A stretch of 64,000 nucleotides of DNA from Enoplolaimus lenunculus (taxonomy: Eukaryota; Nematoda; Enoplea; Enoplida; Thoracostomopsidae), in the NCBI GenBank assembly GCA_030248215.1, contig JASANG010001502.1, positions 248,001 through 312,000 of the forward strand, in the 5' to 3' direction. Position numbers and translations under genes: made by a program. The notes beneath the pieces were generated by a model that made no database searches, was not told the origin of the DNA, and was given only the letters and a program-made list of their open reading frames with translations. Shown here in pieces: positions 23,601 to 35,779 of this stretch (positions are counted from its first letter, which is position 1; every line of letters begins with the position of its first letter).

Positions 23601-26600
23601 ATTTAGTGCCTATTGTGATAATGAGAATGAAAATCTATGTAAATACTAAATCAAACCAGAATATTCATAACCAACAGATTTTTTACTAACCCTTTTCTGA
23701 AAACTGTCAGTCAGATACGCAAGGAAAGTGCTGTTCTTCTTCACTTTTTTGGTTTTTTCATTTTGTAACTTGGGCAGTGCTTCTAAAAGTAAACATAAAT
23801 CTGTACGTATAATTGGTGTTGAATGCGAGGAGCTTTAAACACGTGTATCTCCCATTAAAGAAGCATTTATAATGTAAGCAACGAAAATGTAATGTCGCTG
23901 AAGCTTATCAATGATGAGCAAATATTCAAACAGCAAAATTTGAAACACCACACTAATTTAGTGGAATTACTACAGAAAGGTCGTGCCATCCAGTAATATT
24001 TATTATTTAGACGACAGCAAAAATTTAACATTTTGTTTCAAATTTAGGTTATCATTAAAATCTCGAGACAGTAAGATCCTCATGCAAAACACAGACTGCT
24101 TACCTTCTGATGCATGGTACAAATGTTTCAGTTGTGGCGGACAATTTATATCCGGTTTATCACGGACTCTTATACCGCGATGCAAACACTTGCTTTGTTG
24201 CACAATAAATTGTTGCTGCTTTTGACTCATCATTCTAATGAACTTGGTAACGTCGTTTTTTGTTATGTTATAAATGGCATTCCAATTGCGAGGATGGCCT
24301 CCTGAACAAACCAAAAAACACTAACCTACTAATCTGTGAGAACTAATCCACATTAAATTGAGGGCAAATTAATAAGAAAGCTGTGTATTATTTCGATTTT
24401 TAAATAAAGTGTGTAATTTACACAACGTCAAAGTGAGGTAGACTCAAACCAAAAATGTGGCGCTCAGGATCAGTCTTTGAGATCAGAATCAATAGTAACT
24501 GAACTGAACAGCTATCCGAAATACACCCATTGTCTGAGGCACCGGTAATGATGCTAGCTCGGAGTTCCAATTGTGACAAATTGTTTTGTTAAAATTAATT
24601 AATGTTATACGAAAATTTTATGCCATTTTATAACATTGATGACGTGTTTGACAGAAGTAAATTTAGTAGTTATTTATTTTTAGAGCATGCTACATTTTAA
24701 TTCATCAGGAAGTGGTTGAGCACTGCATTGAATCCTTAGTAACGCAATGTGTAAAAAAATTATTAAGCATTGAACTGAACGATGTGTTATTTAGTCTGAA
24801 GTCCAACAAAATTTTAGTGAACGACCTATCTGACAGTTTGTATCTACAAAATTTAAAGTTTTAGTGCAAAATTCTGCAATATTCAGGCAGCCAAAATCAC
24901 TAATATGATTTCTGTGAAAGTGCAATTTTTATTGCGGGATTCAAAATAAGCCTGTTTCGCTGATATGTGATTGTTATCCTATGTATACGAATTGCCAAAT
25001 AAATTAATATACAGTCACGGACAGAATTAAGTGCGCAGAAATCGCGATTGCGTCCACTGCGGTTGCGGTTTTGTAGCCGCGTCTGAGTGTTTCAGCGGTT
25101 TGAGACGCGATCATAGACGCCATTTTAATTGCGTCCGCAGTCGCGGTTTGAACCCCGGTCGCAGTCGCGGTTTGAGACGCGATCATAGAAGCGATTTTAA
25201 TTGCGTACGCAGTCGCGGTTCGAACTGAGGTCGCAGTCGCGGTGTGAACCGACCGCGTCTGTAACCGCGAGTGTAACCGCGTGTGTAACCGCGAGTGTAA
25301 CGCGTCTGTAACCGCAACTTTAGCCGCGTCTGTAACCGCGGTTTTAACCGCGAACCTACGATCGCAATAGCGGTTTTTGCGTCCACGTAAATTGCGGTTG
25401 CGAGCGATCGCGATTGCGTCTGCGAGCGATCGCGATTCGAACCGTGTCCGTGACTGTATCGTATTCGTTTTAGAGTTTTCTTTTCAATCTTGTATTATTA
25501 ACGTTTTTGGGCAGAACAGGAAATTCAGAATTCGTGATATACAATTTTTCTGAAATGCGTCTGTATTAGAATAAAAAATCTCTAAGACTATCAAAAATGT
25601 CTCAATCCTCAGGGCCAAAAAAATCGAGACTGTGTCAGTCTCACTCTCAACTTCTTTATTGACACTACCATCCCTGTTTGTAAGTAGCAGCCTTGAATTT
25701 TTAGGGTCAGGAGTTGTTTATGTCTAAAACTAACCTGGAACGCTTAGCGCTAAAAGCTGAGAAAGGCGATTTTCATCACCGGCACTAAGAAGTTTCAAGT
25801 CGTTGAAAGCCAAATACTAGAATCACATTACACAGTATGTATAATCGAAATTAGCACAATGAGTGTAGCTAAGCTATGTGCTGTACAAGTCACCAATATG
25901 AAATAACAGTTTCCCAACCGTTTAAGGTCAAACACCAATGCAAAATACTGACCGCATTACCTTTCAGCTCTTATTCGAACACATTGCGTAAATCCATCGT
26001 CATATGTTTTATTCTCACGCGTTGGGTATAACGGTTAACTCAAAAGACGCCATACCAAAAATATAAATTCTGGAAATTCAGTTTGTATGTGACTAAAACA
26101 CATTGCAAACTATGAAAAACTGTATATACACAAAGTAAAAAACTTTCTGACTTTGAGTATTGTATTTGCTTCAATATCCATTGCTTCATGTAGATATAAA
26201 ATATCAAGCGATTCCAGTTCGCCAGTGAGTTTCATCAACGGAAATTGTTGAAACTGAAATATCTGGCAATAAGATATTTCAAAAAAGCTACCGGAATTCG
26301 GACCGTACCTCACCAAAACACAAAAAGTTACAATCTTGGACGAACAGATTGATATTCATTCATAGAGAAAAAGGTTAAAATATGATTTACGAATGATCTT
26401 AAGCTAGCATCACTTCAATTCTACATCAAATGCTACGTCCAAAAATTAAATTTTGATAACATACATGGAGGTAATATATTCGATAGTGAGAATATAAATG
26501 ATACTTAAAACCAATAGCATGCGAGAAACGCGTGCATTAAAACCATGGTTTGGTAACCTGAAGTAAAACGCCATCTTTATAATTTATCAATTAACTTCCT

Positions 26601-29600
26601 CGGTTCATACAACCTAAAATTACGTACCATTGTTAGAAAATTCAAAATAACTTGTTGACTGAACCAAAACGAGAACGAAACCCATAATCCGAAAATATAT
26701 GCTGTCAGATGTAGTTCAATACATGCCAATTGCCATACGTACTGCATGGAGCCAGAATAACTAAACACAACTATACACAAACTAACTACATATGATCTGA
26801 AACGTACGAGAGTTGCTTGTATTAAGTCTAAACTAAAAACAAACTGGGTAGTTTTAAGTATAGAAACAGCTCGAATATCTACTTGTCTAAGACAAACCTA
26901 TATTCTTCAAAAAGTTAGTGAGACAACCAATAATCTTATAGCTTCAAATCGTGAATCGCTGTCCTTCAAAGTCGCTTTTAGAATACATGTCATTTTTATG
27001 CTTTGTATCACAAGAACATATTGCTGTGGTTAGATTTTTCACAAAAGGAGTGGAATTGATTATTCATCTCACATAGTGCCGAACGACTGCCAACAGTTTT
27101 TGTGGTTCTATACACTATTCAAAAATTCTGTACAAGATGACGTTCAAGATGATAAGATTGCGTTTTAGACAGAAATGGCGTTCACTTTCAATAAATACGA
27201 TACTGCTTAACTTAGAATAATTTACTATGCGGATAAACACAAAATTTTGTGATAAATCAGTTTATGTAATAATGCGTTCTGACAGGATCACGTTGCAGAA
27301 AAAACATTCTTTGTAACTAATGATATCACAATATCTTATATTTTGATGTTAACGCAAATATAGTGTGCCTAAAACCACATAACAAAAACACCGAAGAAAA
27401 CTCTCATGTATGCGCAGAAATGCATAGTTGAGCTAAGGGTAAAAACTCAGCATACAGCAAAAATATGGTGTAATTATCGTTGACCGTAACATTTTACCTT
27501 AAGCTGTTTGATGTAAGCATCGACAACAATCTGCAAAACGTGAGATCACCTGAAAAGTAAAAAAGTGAAATAAAACTTAAGTATCGAAATACCAAATTTG
27601 GGCAATTTTACTGCTTTTGAAACTCGCGTGTTTTGGGCGTTTACAAAAAATTTATACGTACCAGCCAAAAATTGAATTGAATCGAACAATAGTGCAATAC
27701 GTGATATGAATGTGTGCTATTTATAGTCAGCAGAATCCTGATTTGTAATAATAACCTCACCAAATAACACAAACACTGGGAAGAATATTGCGCTAAAATT
27801 AGCTGTTGCACGACACTGCTGCATTGCCAACTGAGATACTTCGCCAAATATCCAAGATTTTAATTCAGATGAGCTGTCGAACTGAAATACAAAAATACAA
27901 TCAAATAAAAATGTCTTGTTCACCGACCACATCACAACACAACAACAGTATGTAATTGAAATTGTAAATGAACGCCATCAGACTTATAAGATAAGATCAA
28001 ATAAAAATAGCTGCTAGAGCAAACCGCGATCGCACAGCCAGGATTAGTCACGCTCTGGTAATTCCAACGATGCGGCTTTGCATACATATAGCGTTGAAAT
28101 GAGAGTTCGATTGTATTTTTAATTAAAGCTTGTTTTTTAAGCTGTACAGCAGTTAAAGCTTAGATAAAGCAGCTACATACCGTAGTCTCACTCGGCGTGC
28201 CACCAAATATCCGGTTTCCGTTTAATATCCGGCACGGAAAAAACTGATATCCGAATTCGGTTCCGGTAACAACCTACCGGATACCAGAAATTTACAGTGG
28301 TGATGCCGAATATCATAAAACTGCTTTTTACAAGTGATCGTCTTTAACATCTTGCTGGGATTACATTTCTGCACAAGTCAAGAAGTTTAAGTTTCGATGC
28401 ATCCGTTTCAGCAACTTTTGACTAATGTAAGCGAACGAAGATTAAATGCATCTTTGCATTAAATAGGTTCAGTTTATCAGCAGCAATTAAGAACTGTGTA
28501 TAAGACGAAAACCTTGAGTAAGTTAAAAATACAGCGAAAAAATACATTATTTTAATATACTCAATATCCGGTATCCGTATCCTGTTCCGGTAAAAACTGA
28601 AGAATATTCGTATCCTAACATTTACATAGTGAGCACAAAGGATCTTTTGAATAATATATATACTTTTACCGGATGACAAAACCGGAGTCGGATACTAAAT
28701 TTTAAGCGAATAGCAAAACCGTATAGTAATTTTTTCCTGAAACCGGCGGGTACACCGGATACAGCATCTAAACTTACGCACAGTTGGTAGCACTTGAGTC
28801 GTGCACAAGTATATGATTACTGATTTAACATTAATTGTTTGTCTGGACAAATTTTTCATTTCACAAGTGTCCGGAACTTAGGCTTCTTATCTTGCTCAAA
28901 ATGCAGTCGCACCAAAATCTCACGAAGTATGTGCACATCTAAAACTCCATAATATTCATTCAGTAACACAACTGCAAATATGCAGTATCCGATGAGTTAT
29001 AGCGGATAACGAAACCGATAACGGGTGTTGGTTTTTTCGCCAGACATCAAACAGGAACCGGATATTGATTAGCTTAATCAACAATAAACAATGATATTTG
29101 ACATACCGGACTTCTTTTAAAAACAAAATAGTTGCATTCGTTTCGCACAAAGCAATACAACTGATAGACCATGCACGACACACCGTACAATACGAAATAC
29201 ACGTGACGAACATCGATATGGCTGTAAGCAGAGAAACATTTTTTACTAGAATGAAAAGTGCCCCAATGTGGCCATAGAAAACGATATGTTTCGGGTAGTA
29301 AGATTTTTAGTTCAATACCGCTAGTATTACAATTTCCATGCATGCGTATAAAGTTTTAAAACTAGATTAATTTGATGCCAATCAGCGTCCTCCCGAAACA
29401 CGACACAACAATACTACAGAATTAATAAAAGTTAAATCATTGAGTTTGATTGACTGCGTAACGGAAACATATCCGCAACTTTCTCTGACAGCGGCCAAAT
29501 AGACATGTGATCCACTGTTTCGAAATATTAAAACAAGAAATAAATACTAGAATATAAATGACGAATTATGGTTGATGTAAAAAATTTGAGTACACACTCG

Positions 29601-32600
29601 TGACATTAGTTTCTTGCAATTAGTAAACTGATGTTTCGAATATATGCAGAAAAATTATGGGTTTTAAAAAGAGTATATAAGTAGAAATTAAGCGTAAAAT
29701 GCTGGTGACCCAATATTGAAAACGTGTTTGTTCGTCAATTGGCTCAATGTAAAGAACAGGAGCGGATCAGTATTATAAGCATATTCCTAATCCTAAGCAT
29801 AAGCGTTAGCATGAGCATATTCCTAAGCCTAAACCTAAGCGTAAGAATGAGCATAATCCTAAGCCTAAGCCAAGCAAAAAATTAATCTAAACCTTAAGCT
29901 TATTCTATTCTAGTCCCGCAGAAAAACGTTCCGCCCCAGATCTTTACATTGGCCGTCATTGGAATACAACGCAGATTTCGTCAGCAAAGTTGCAAATATT
30001 GTTTCGCTACGTACTCACTCAAATATTTTAATGTTTTAAAAGTTTAAAATCTGGGTACCGTTTAGCCAAGTATGGAGAGGACACGGTACGGTACAAAATT
30101 TATAGAGCTTCAAAACTTGATGCGTTATCGTTTTCTATTGCCTCGTCGGGACACTTTACTATCTATTGTGACTTTTCTCCGAAAAAGTTGCGGATATGTT
30201 TCCGTTACGTAGTCAATCAAACTCAATGATTTAACTTTTATTAATTCTATAGTCTTGTGTCGTGTTTCGGGAGGACGCTGATTGGCATCAAATTAATCTA
30301 GTTTTAAAACATTATACGCATGCATGGAAATTGTAATACTAGCGGTATTGAACTAAAAATCTTACTACCCGAAACATATCGTTTTCTATGGCCACATCGG
30401 GGCACTTTTCATTCTAGTTACTAAGCTTTAGGAAGAAATTTTATGTAAGTTTACCTTAAGTGCGAAAATATTCAAATTTAAAGTCATATATACTCACGTT
30501 ATAATTGTTTTAGAACTGTTAAGCTATATTTCCATGAAAATTAAAAACTACATTTTCACAATTACAAAAGTCGCGCTTTCCTAATTTCATTTTTATTTAT
30601 TGGGTAACTCGCTCAATTTATAATGCTAATATATTTTAATTCATATAAATTGTTTGAATTCAAATAGAAAATCAATACAATTGATAAGTACTTGCTCTAA
30701 TGAAAACTGATTTTATGCTGCATAGTAGTGTAGAACCAATACATCGGTATCGGTATTGTAATCGGTATTTTGGAAGAATACTGATTCCGATACTTTCAAT
30801 TTTGTATTGCACACATGAATTGCGTTAAATATATATTTGGAATGCTCAGCATTTAAAAATATGGCTGTAACAAATATTTTGCGAAACATGCTGAATACGC
30901 ATTTGCATCAACATGCGGACATGGAAAATTGCTTGAAACACACTTTTGTTCGTTTCCTCTTAATTGTACAAGAAATTCTAATAATACAATTCCATCCGCA
31001 GTCAAAACTGCGAATCCGCAACTATAAGGTTTGCTTTGTAACTTATTCTTGTTTTCTGTTCGAAAACGAAAAACTAAGGCGGCCGGGCGTGGGCCTGAAG
31101 AATCCGGGCCGGTTCATACCATAATGAGAGCCCGCTGTGTTCGAGCGTCACGTTTTTGAAAGAGACTGCTTGCTTTGGGAACCTTATTAAATTAATGGTG
31201 TTAATTTTGCACGTCAAAATTTCTTCAAATATTCTAAACCGAGTTTTGGACATTTCAGTGCTCAGCTTGGTGCTACCAATAATACATCGAGCAGTAAATC
31301 GAAACTGATATCTGTATTTTACGCGTAAACTTTGAGCTTAAATGTAAATCTAGGTTTAGAAAAACCACGCGAATGTAAAATCTAGGCACCTACTACGAAT
31401 TAAATAAAAAGTGTCTCTCATACCACTGGCGGATGCAGTGGGTGCCACTCCGGCCTGAACCACCACAACTTGAATCAATGCATTAAGATTCAGCATTAAA
31501 TTAGGGCTCGACTTCGCTCTCGTCTTTTTTGCAGTATTATACGTTGAGCGACCGATCCTTTTGAAATTCCTGCATCCACCACGGCGTCACACAGATCTCG
31601 ACGAGATGAGTTCAACGCTACTATTTTCATATTTGCATGGCTAACGATTCAAGAGATGACCGAACAAATTATTAAAACACGCACAGATTTATAAAGAGTC
31701 TCTATCATTCACATATTCGCAAAATATAAGCTTTACTAATGTTATTCATTGCACAAATTTGGAGGTTTGTATGTTTTATATAATAAAATGTTAAACTTAA
31801 AGGGACCACCACTTTGAATGAAAAGCTTTGCAGCCATAAGGTTCTAGCTCGTAAATAAAGAGTTTTCGAAAACTTGAGGTTACGTCTGGGTTTTCAAAAA
31901 CGCGCCTTGGCAAAAAAATACACAAAAAACTAGCTATGTTACTAATTTGTAATCATATATAAGCTAATGTTTTTCGTAATTGTCCACTTAACATGTTTCG
32001 CATATATACGTACTAAACAATAGTATTTTCGTTAAATAAATAGCTTAACGTATATGGTTGAGATAACTTATATAGCACATAAAAATTGGATTGTTACAAT
32101 TTACGATTCTGTAGAACACCTTGCGACAAGATTTCAATCCAAATACGAAGGCGAAACTTTGCGCTTCCGATTCTTATGAAAACGTTTACGTTTAATACTT
32201 CGACAATTTTTTCTTTAAATATAGCGCATGAACACCGGTTGCCATGATCTTGAATGACATACGTTTGTATATAAATACCACCAAAATAGAATAGTAGAAA
32301 TAATAGACTTTTGATAGAAACATAAGAGAGACGTGAACACTTTTGGAAGAAACATATAATAGTGACACTGCCGTGTCCCTATGATTCACTTGAACAACTA
32401 ATTTACCCAATAATATTACTTAAAATTAACAAATCAGTTGTATGATAATTGCGGCATCTCTATTATCAACCGAAAATACGAATCAAACCATATTATATAA
32501 CTTATGTTCGTCAACAACTTTGATGCAAGTTATGTATGCAGGGTGCGACCGGTTGTTAATTTATCAGACACCGGAACCGGACATATGTAGCATCTAAATT

Positions 32601-34384
32601 TGGGGATTTCGAAGTGTTTAAAGAGCGCAAAAGCATACTAAATTAATTTTCAGCGTAATTTTTTTACTTTAGTTAGTATATCCAAACATGAACTTCTTGA
32701 CTTGTCCAAAAATGTAATCACACCAAGACTTCAAAGACGCTCAATCGAAAATGGCAGATATATAAAAAAATTTTAACCACCTCCGTAGATATCCGGTATG
32801 TTTGTACAGGATACAGATAATAACCGGGTCAGAATATCTGATCGCACTCTGGTATAAGGCGTTTAACTAAAATTTTCTCGCCATACATATTCAATGACGA
32901 ATGTGTTTCATGCATTATATCTTTAAGTAAACGTCACCCGGATTCGCGGTCCAACTCATATGGCAATCTGTGTTACTAACAGTTACAAAACAAACCGTGC
33001 TAATTCTGGTGGAATTCATTAAAAAATTCATTAAAATTCATATTTAAATTCCATGTTAATGCAATATAAAATTGATAGAGTATTTTACGGAAATTTTGCT
33101 TCGCTAAAACCAATTCAGATAAGCATTTTATATATACGTATATGATAGGACACTGGCGAACACTTGCCACTTGTGTTTGAATTTTCTTATTTTTAAACGT
33201 TTCCTTCTAAAATCAGACGAATAAAAAGTTATGAGGGAGGAAACCCCTCCCAAAGGAACAGCCCTTGACTGCCAGCAACATACCAAACTTCACCCTCATC
33301 GGCACAAAAGCGAAACGATAAAAATCTTAAGCCCGACGCGTTCAAAAACAATTCTGCTGCAAACGCTGTCGATATAACAGACGTCAATGAAAGTAACAAA
33401 AACCACCGTTCGTTGACTGATGCAAACGCACGAACTATGCGCGATCGCGAAGGTGCAGCACCAACTGGAAAATGTGTATGTGCGCGCATGAACATATGTA
33501 TATACAATTATACGTACATATCACGAATTAAGGCGTTCTATTGCTCTCAGCTATTCCTCACTGTAAATGCATCAAAACTCAACGAAACATACCGGCGTAA
33601 AGTTTCGATCTATAATCTGCATAAAAGATTTTATCCAATAGAACAACAATGAGAAGCAATAAATTACATTTTACCGCAAGAACATATGAAACGATTACAT
33701 CGTATGACAATTTAAAAAACCTAGGAACTTCCTAGACAATGGCAATATTGTATTTTAGGTTCATTAAAATCGAAAAAGTAAAAAAGTTACATAACAACAA
33801 TACAGAGCACACTCACCTATGTATATTTTCAATGTGATTACATAACAAGCTGAGGATATCAGTGAAGCTCCGATAGCACAAAACGCGGAGCTTGAAAAGC
33901 ACAATGAAATGGCAGCTAAAATTATATTTCTACTTTTCCTAATTGATTATAGATCTTCAATTCTTAAACAACTTTTCCAAACTTTATGGATGTCCCAGCA
34001 TCGAGCGTTTATGTGAAGACCTCATTTTAGTCCAATTTCGGTAAATATATACAAATATATGGCTCCAGTCTCGTAATTGCTGCTTGCAAGATTTTTATCG
34101 CTAAAACAAATACTCACGCAGCTGTATTGTACATTTAAGGCAATATCTATCATCCTCATCAATACTATGATGAACAATTGCAATACGTATATATACACTA
34201 ATAAGTAATAAATAAGCTCTGTTAAATAGCCAAATAATAAAATGTTGATGATCGACAACTAACCTTTAAAACTTCGCCAAGGGTGAAAGAAATTTAATTG
34301 GCAAAGGCAGCCACATGCCAAAAATAGTCCAGAACAAACGCCTGTGAGACAAATCACGCTGTAAAGCACAACGTTTCCAAAAAT
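20682..34384 (-). CDS. NDC1: Transmembrane nucleoporin NDC1, 14 exons, N-terminal codons uncertain
   Basis: NDC1 is a six-pass protein of the nuclear envelope that anchors nuclear pore complexes. Exons read on the minus strand, high to low: 34384-34264, 33915-33817, 33464-33284, 29221-29107, 27881-27761, 27549-27498, 26760-26628, 26253-26121, 24301-24104, 23782-23691, 22668-22554, 21656-21496, 21259-21174, 20769-20682 (stop TAG). All junctions are GT-AG and every phase matches, giving 564 codons plus stop; C. elegans and human NDC1 have about 590 and 674 residues. Matches to human NDC1 from memory: FFHPW after membrane segment 1 (human LFHPI), CHIDVRHVYFVLYG in exon 4 (human CLNEYHLFFLLTG), RGHPRNW in exon 9 (human GGHPHNW), ESDRYGVVQ in exon 12 (human EDRFGVVQ), and LRSDHVALLRQIL near the end (human ASAEHQKRLQQFL). 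Exons 1-7 are hydrophobic, as expected for the membrane half. The exon 8 donor (A|gttttt) is weak but gives exact length agreement. Introns hold many MITEs. The identification is firm; the start is open. Confidence 0.9.
21935..22075. repeat. One-ended relic of the ctgtagtgaccc MITE family in NDC1 intron 11
   Basis: gtaataagaggggtccccattttgagc... and gagtccataaaccctaatt match the interior left half of the elements at 40929 and 60856; the terminal bases are lost. Confidence 0.55.
22260..22500. repeat. GC-rich cgcgactgcgata repeat patch in NDC1 intron 11
   Basis: Tandem and interrupted copies of gcggttcaaccgcgactgcgata. Same vocabulary as the interior of the Tc1-like element at 25012-25456; probably a truncated copy. 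Confidence 0.5.
23130..23535. repeat. hAT-type end fragments in NDC1 intron 10
   Basis: Two kinds of GC-rich subterminal repeats: cccggacccgg units at 23140-23230 and, at 23440-23535, a right end that reverse complements to tagggatgtgccggttaatcgg. The latter end type recurs at 21072 (reverse) and 34630. Confidence 0.45.
25012..25456. mobile_element. Tc1/mariner-like MITE with cg-rich minisatellite, NDC1 intron 8
   Basis: Ends cagtcacggacagaatt and, reverse complemented, cagtcacggacacggttcg, each flanked by TA. The interior is a GC- and CpG-rich set of degenerate units such as gcagtcgcggtttga and aaccgcgtctgt, in a genome otherwise poor in CpG. No coding. Confidence 0.85.
28190..28790. repeat. 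atatccggt-rich hAT-like remnant in NDC1 intron 4
   Basis: Repeated tatccgg, ttccggtaa and accggatac motifs near both ends. The interior shares acttcttgacttgt and related stretches (in reverse) with the element at 32539-32851. Ends not defined. Confidence 0.4.
29246..30417. mobile_element. Long inverted-repeat (fold-back) element in NDC1 intron 3
   Basis: Two arms of about 240 bp, 29246-29485 and 30182-30417, are near-perfect inverted copies, starting ctagaatgaaaagtgcccc. TTA flanks both ends (29243-29245, 30418-30420), a three-base duplication of the PIF/Harbinger type. The middle carries a TTAGGC MITE (29741-29954) inserted later. The left end is 24 bases from the exon 4 acceptor. The minus-strand frame through the left arm is only a read-through of exon 4. 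Confidence 0.8.
29741..29954. mobile_element. hAT-like MITE with TTAGGC array, nested in a fold-back element
   Basis: Inverted ends ggct/ggcc-caatgtaaag; interior has three runs of cctaag-type hexamers. It sits inside the long inverted-repeat element at 29246-30417 in intron 3 of NDC1, so it inserted later. The flanking duplication (gtcaatt / gtcattg) is imperfect. Confidence 0.8.
31424..31583. mobile_element. Small MITE-like element with cggatgca ends, NDC1 intron 3
   Basis: Left cactggcggatgcagtggg; right, reverse complemented, cgtggtggatgcaggaatt. Same family as 7645-7815 and 62825-63006. Confidence 0.5.
32539..32851. mobile_element. hAT-like MITE in NDC1 intron 3
   Basis: Ends cagggtgcgaccgg and, reverse complemented, cagagtgcgatcag, with accgg/ccggt subterminal motifs. 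Interior related to 28190-28790. The 8 bp flanks do not match clearly. Confidence 0.6.
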
Positions 34385-34419
34385 CTGAAACCAAAACTGC
34401 ACAAACCATAAAAGTAGAC

Positions 34420-34476
34420 TATACGTTCAGACATCAAACTAAATTTACGTGGCGTAATGCGGAATGCAAAAACCAT
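34420..34476 (-). CDS. NDC1: Possible first coding exon of NDC1
   Basis: An ATG at 34476-34474 opens 19 codons (MVFAFRITPRKFSLMSERI) that end at ATA|gtctac in phase 0, the phase needed by the exon starting at 34384. Nineteen residues is also the number that precedes the matching point in human NDC1, by my recollection. The difficulty is that the intron left between them would be only 35 bases, shorter than usual animal introns. In the 34384 frame the sequence just upstream also reads LLWFVQFWFQ, which resembles the segment before membrane span 1, so the exon may instead extend upstream from another acceptor. Treat as a candidate only. Confidence 0.25.
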
Positions 34477-34624
34477 GTTGTGTCCCATTTGGAAAGCTTT
34501 TGGGGGCACAGCAACTACCACATAAATGAGTATATAACTCCGCCCCTGTTAAGTCTAAAAAATTACTTAAAAATTAATGCCAACAGTAGCGGATTATACT
34601 GTACTTATCGCGAACCAGACCTCG

Positions 34625-34720
34625 TACGAAGGGATGTGCCGATTAATCATTATCGGTAATAATCGGAACTTTTCATGAGTATCGCATGGCAAAAATGCCG
34701 ATTCTTCGCCTATACTTTTT
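34625..34720. repeat. hAT-type single end, gggatgtgccgattaatc
   Basis: agggatgtgccgattaatca followed by ttatcggtaataatcgg and cgattcttcgcctatac matches, in direct or reverse orientation, the ends at 23535 and 21072. No partner end located. Confidence 0.45.
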
Positions 34721-35042
34721 TGCGCATAACAATGTTATCCCTTGATTTTGTTTTTCAACAAGAATTAAGTCGAATTTATAGCTCTCTCAAAACGTTTTCT
34801 GCTATAATACTAATTTAAATGCAACACAGCAAATATTTGTTTAAAACTGTCTGTCAGAACTGCATGGTCGGGATAATCTCTTTCCCTAAAGTACTGCGAC
34901 GACTTCTTTTCTCAATTTTCCCAAAGATATGGCCACGCCACGCCGGAAATCGAACTTCAGACCTCTCGCTCACAAGCCAAGCGCACTCAGCATTGTGGCA
35001 CGGGACCGATATTACAACTTTCTTTAGCGCTATATGTACAAG

Positions 35043-35387
35043 TAGGGCGCAAAGCGGAATTGAATTATACCGGAATCAGAACTACAAATTTTATCACGGA
35101 ACTACAAATTTTATTATATACTATGCGCATAATTTGTATAAACAAATATAATTTTGATTTAGGGTGTTTTTTGGTTGGCAAGATTTATCAAAATCATCGC
35201 ATCGGCAATCATTTTTGGTTTTGCAAGGCGAAACTACAATCAGTTGTTGACAACTCAACAAAAACATAATATCGTAATAAGCGTGCCTAAAATTAAAATG
35301 TCAAAATTCAGGTTCCGATTGAGTGTGCAATCGGAATCGGAACTCGTTTTTAATCGGAATTCTAATCTGAATTCCGCTTGCACCCTG
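35043..35387. mobile_element. hAT MITE, gcggaatt family
   Basis: Ends tagggcgcaaagcggaatt and, reverse complemented, cagggtgcaagcggaattc. Flanks tgtacaag / tctacaag make an 8 bp duplication with one mismatch. Interior has ggaatcggaact-type repeats. The overlapping plus-strand frames are spurious. Confidence 0.8.
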
Positions 35388-35402
35388 TCTACAAGTACAA
35401 GT

Positions 35403-35779
35403 CAGGGAGCAACCGGAATTACAATATACCGTAACCGAAATTCGAAAAAAATTACCGGAAACGGAACCGGAAAAAGAAAAATACATACGACCGGAAAATT
35501 CATTTTAATTTTCTTTGTGCAATATCATTGGTAAAATAACCCTAGTTTGATATAGGTGTTCACTTTATTTGCAGTATTTTAGATTTTCATAGGCGATTGT
35601 CAAGGTTTGCATACTATACTAATTAAATCTATCTAATTTTTATCGCCATTTTTTAGTAAAATATCTTAATTTCCACGGCCAAATGTTAATACCGAAATTT
35701 TTAATTCAGTTAAAAAATTTACCAGAACCGGAACGTGAAAAATTGCCGGAACTGAAACCGGAATTCCGGTGGCACCATG
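35403..35779. mobile_element. hAT MITE, accggaatt family
   Basis: Perfect 8 bp duplication gtacaagt (35395-35402 and 35780-35787). Ends cagggagcaaccggaatt and, reverse complemented, catggtgccaccggaatt. Directly abuts the previous hAT MITE. Confidence 0.92.

Noticed and set aside
29074-29343. Minus-strand frame starting in the fold-back arm
   Set aside because: Only its last part (29221-29107) is NDC1 exon 4; the rest is intron and transposon.
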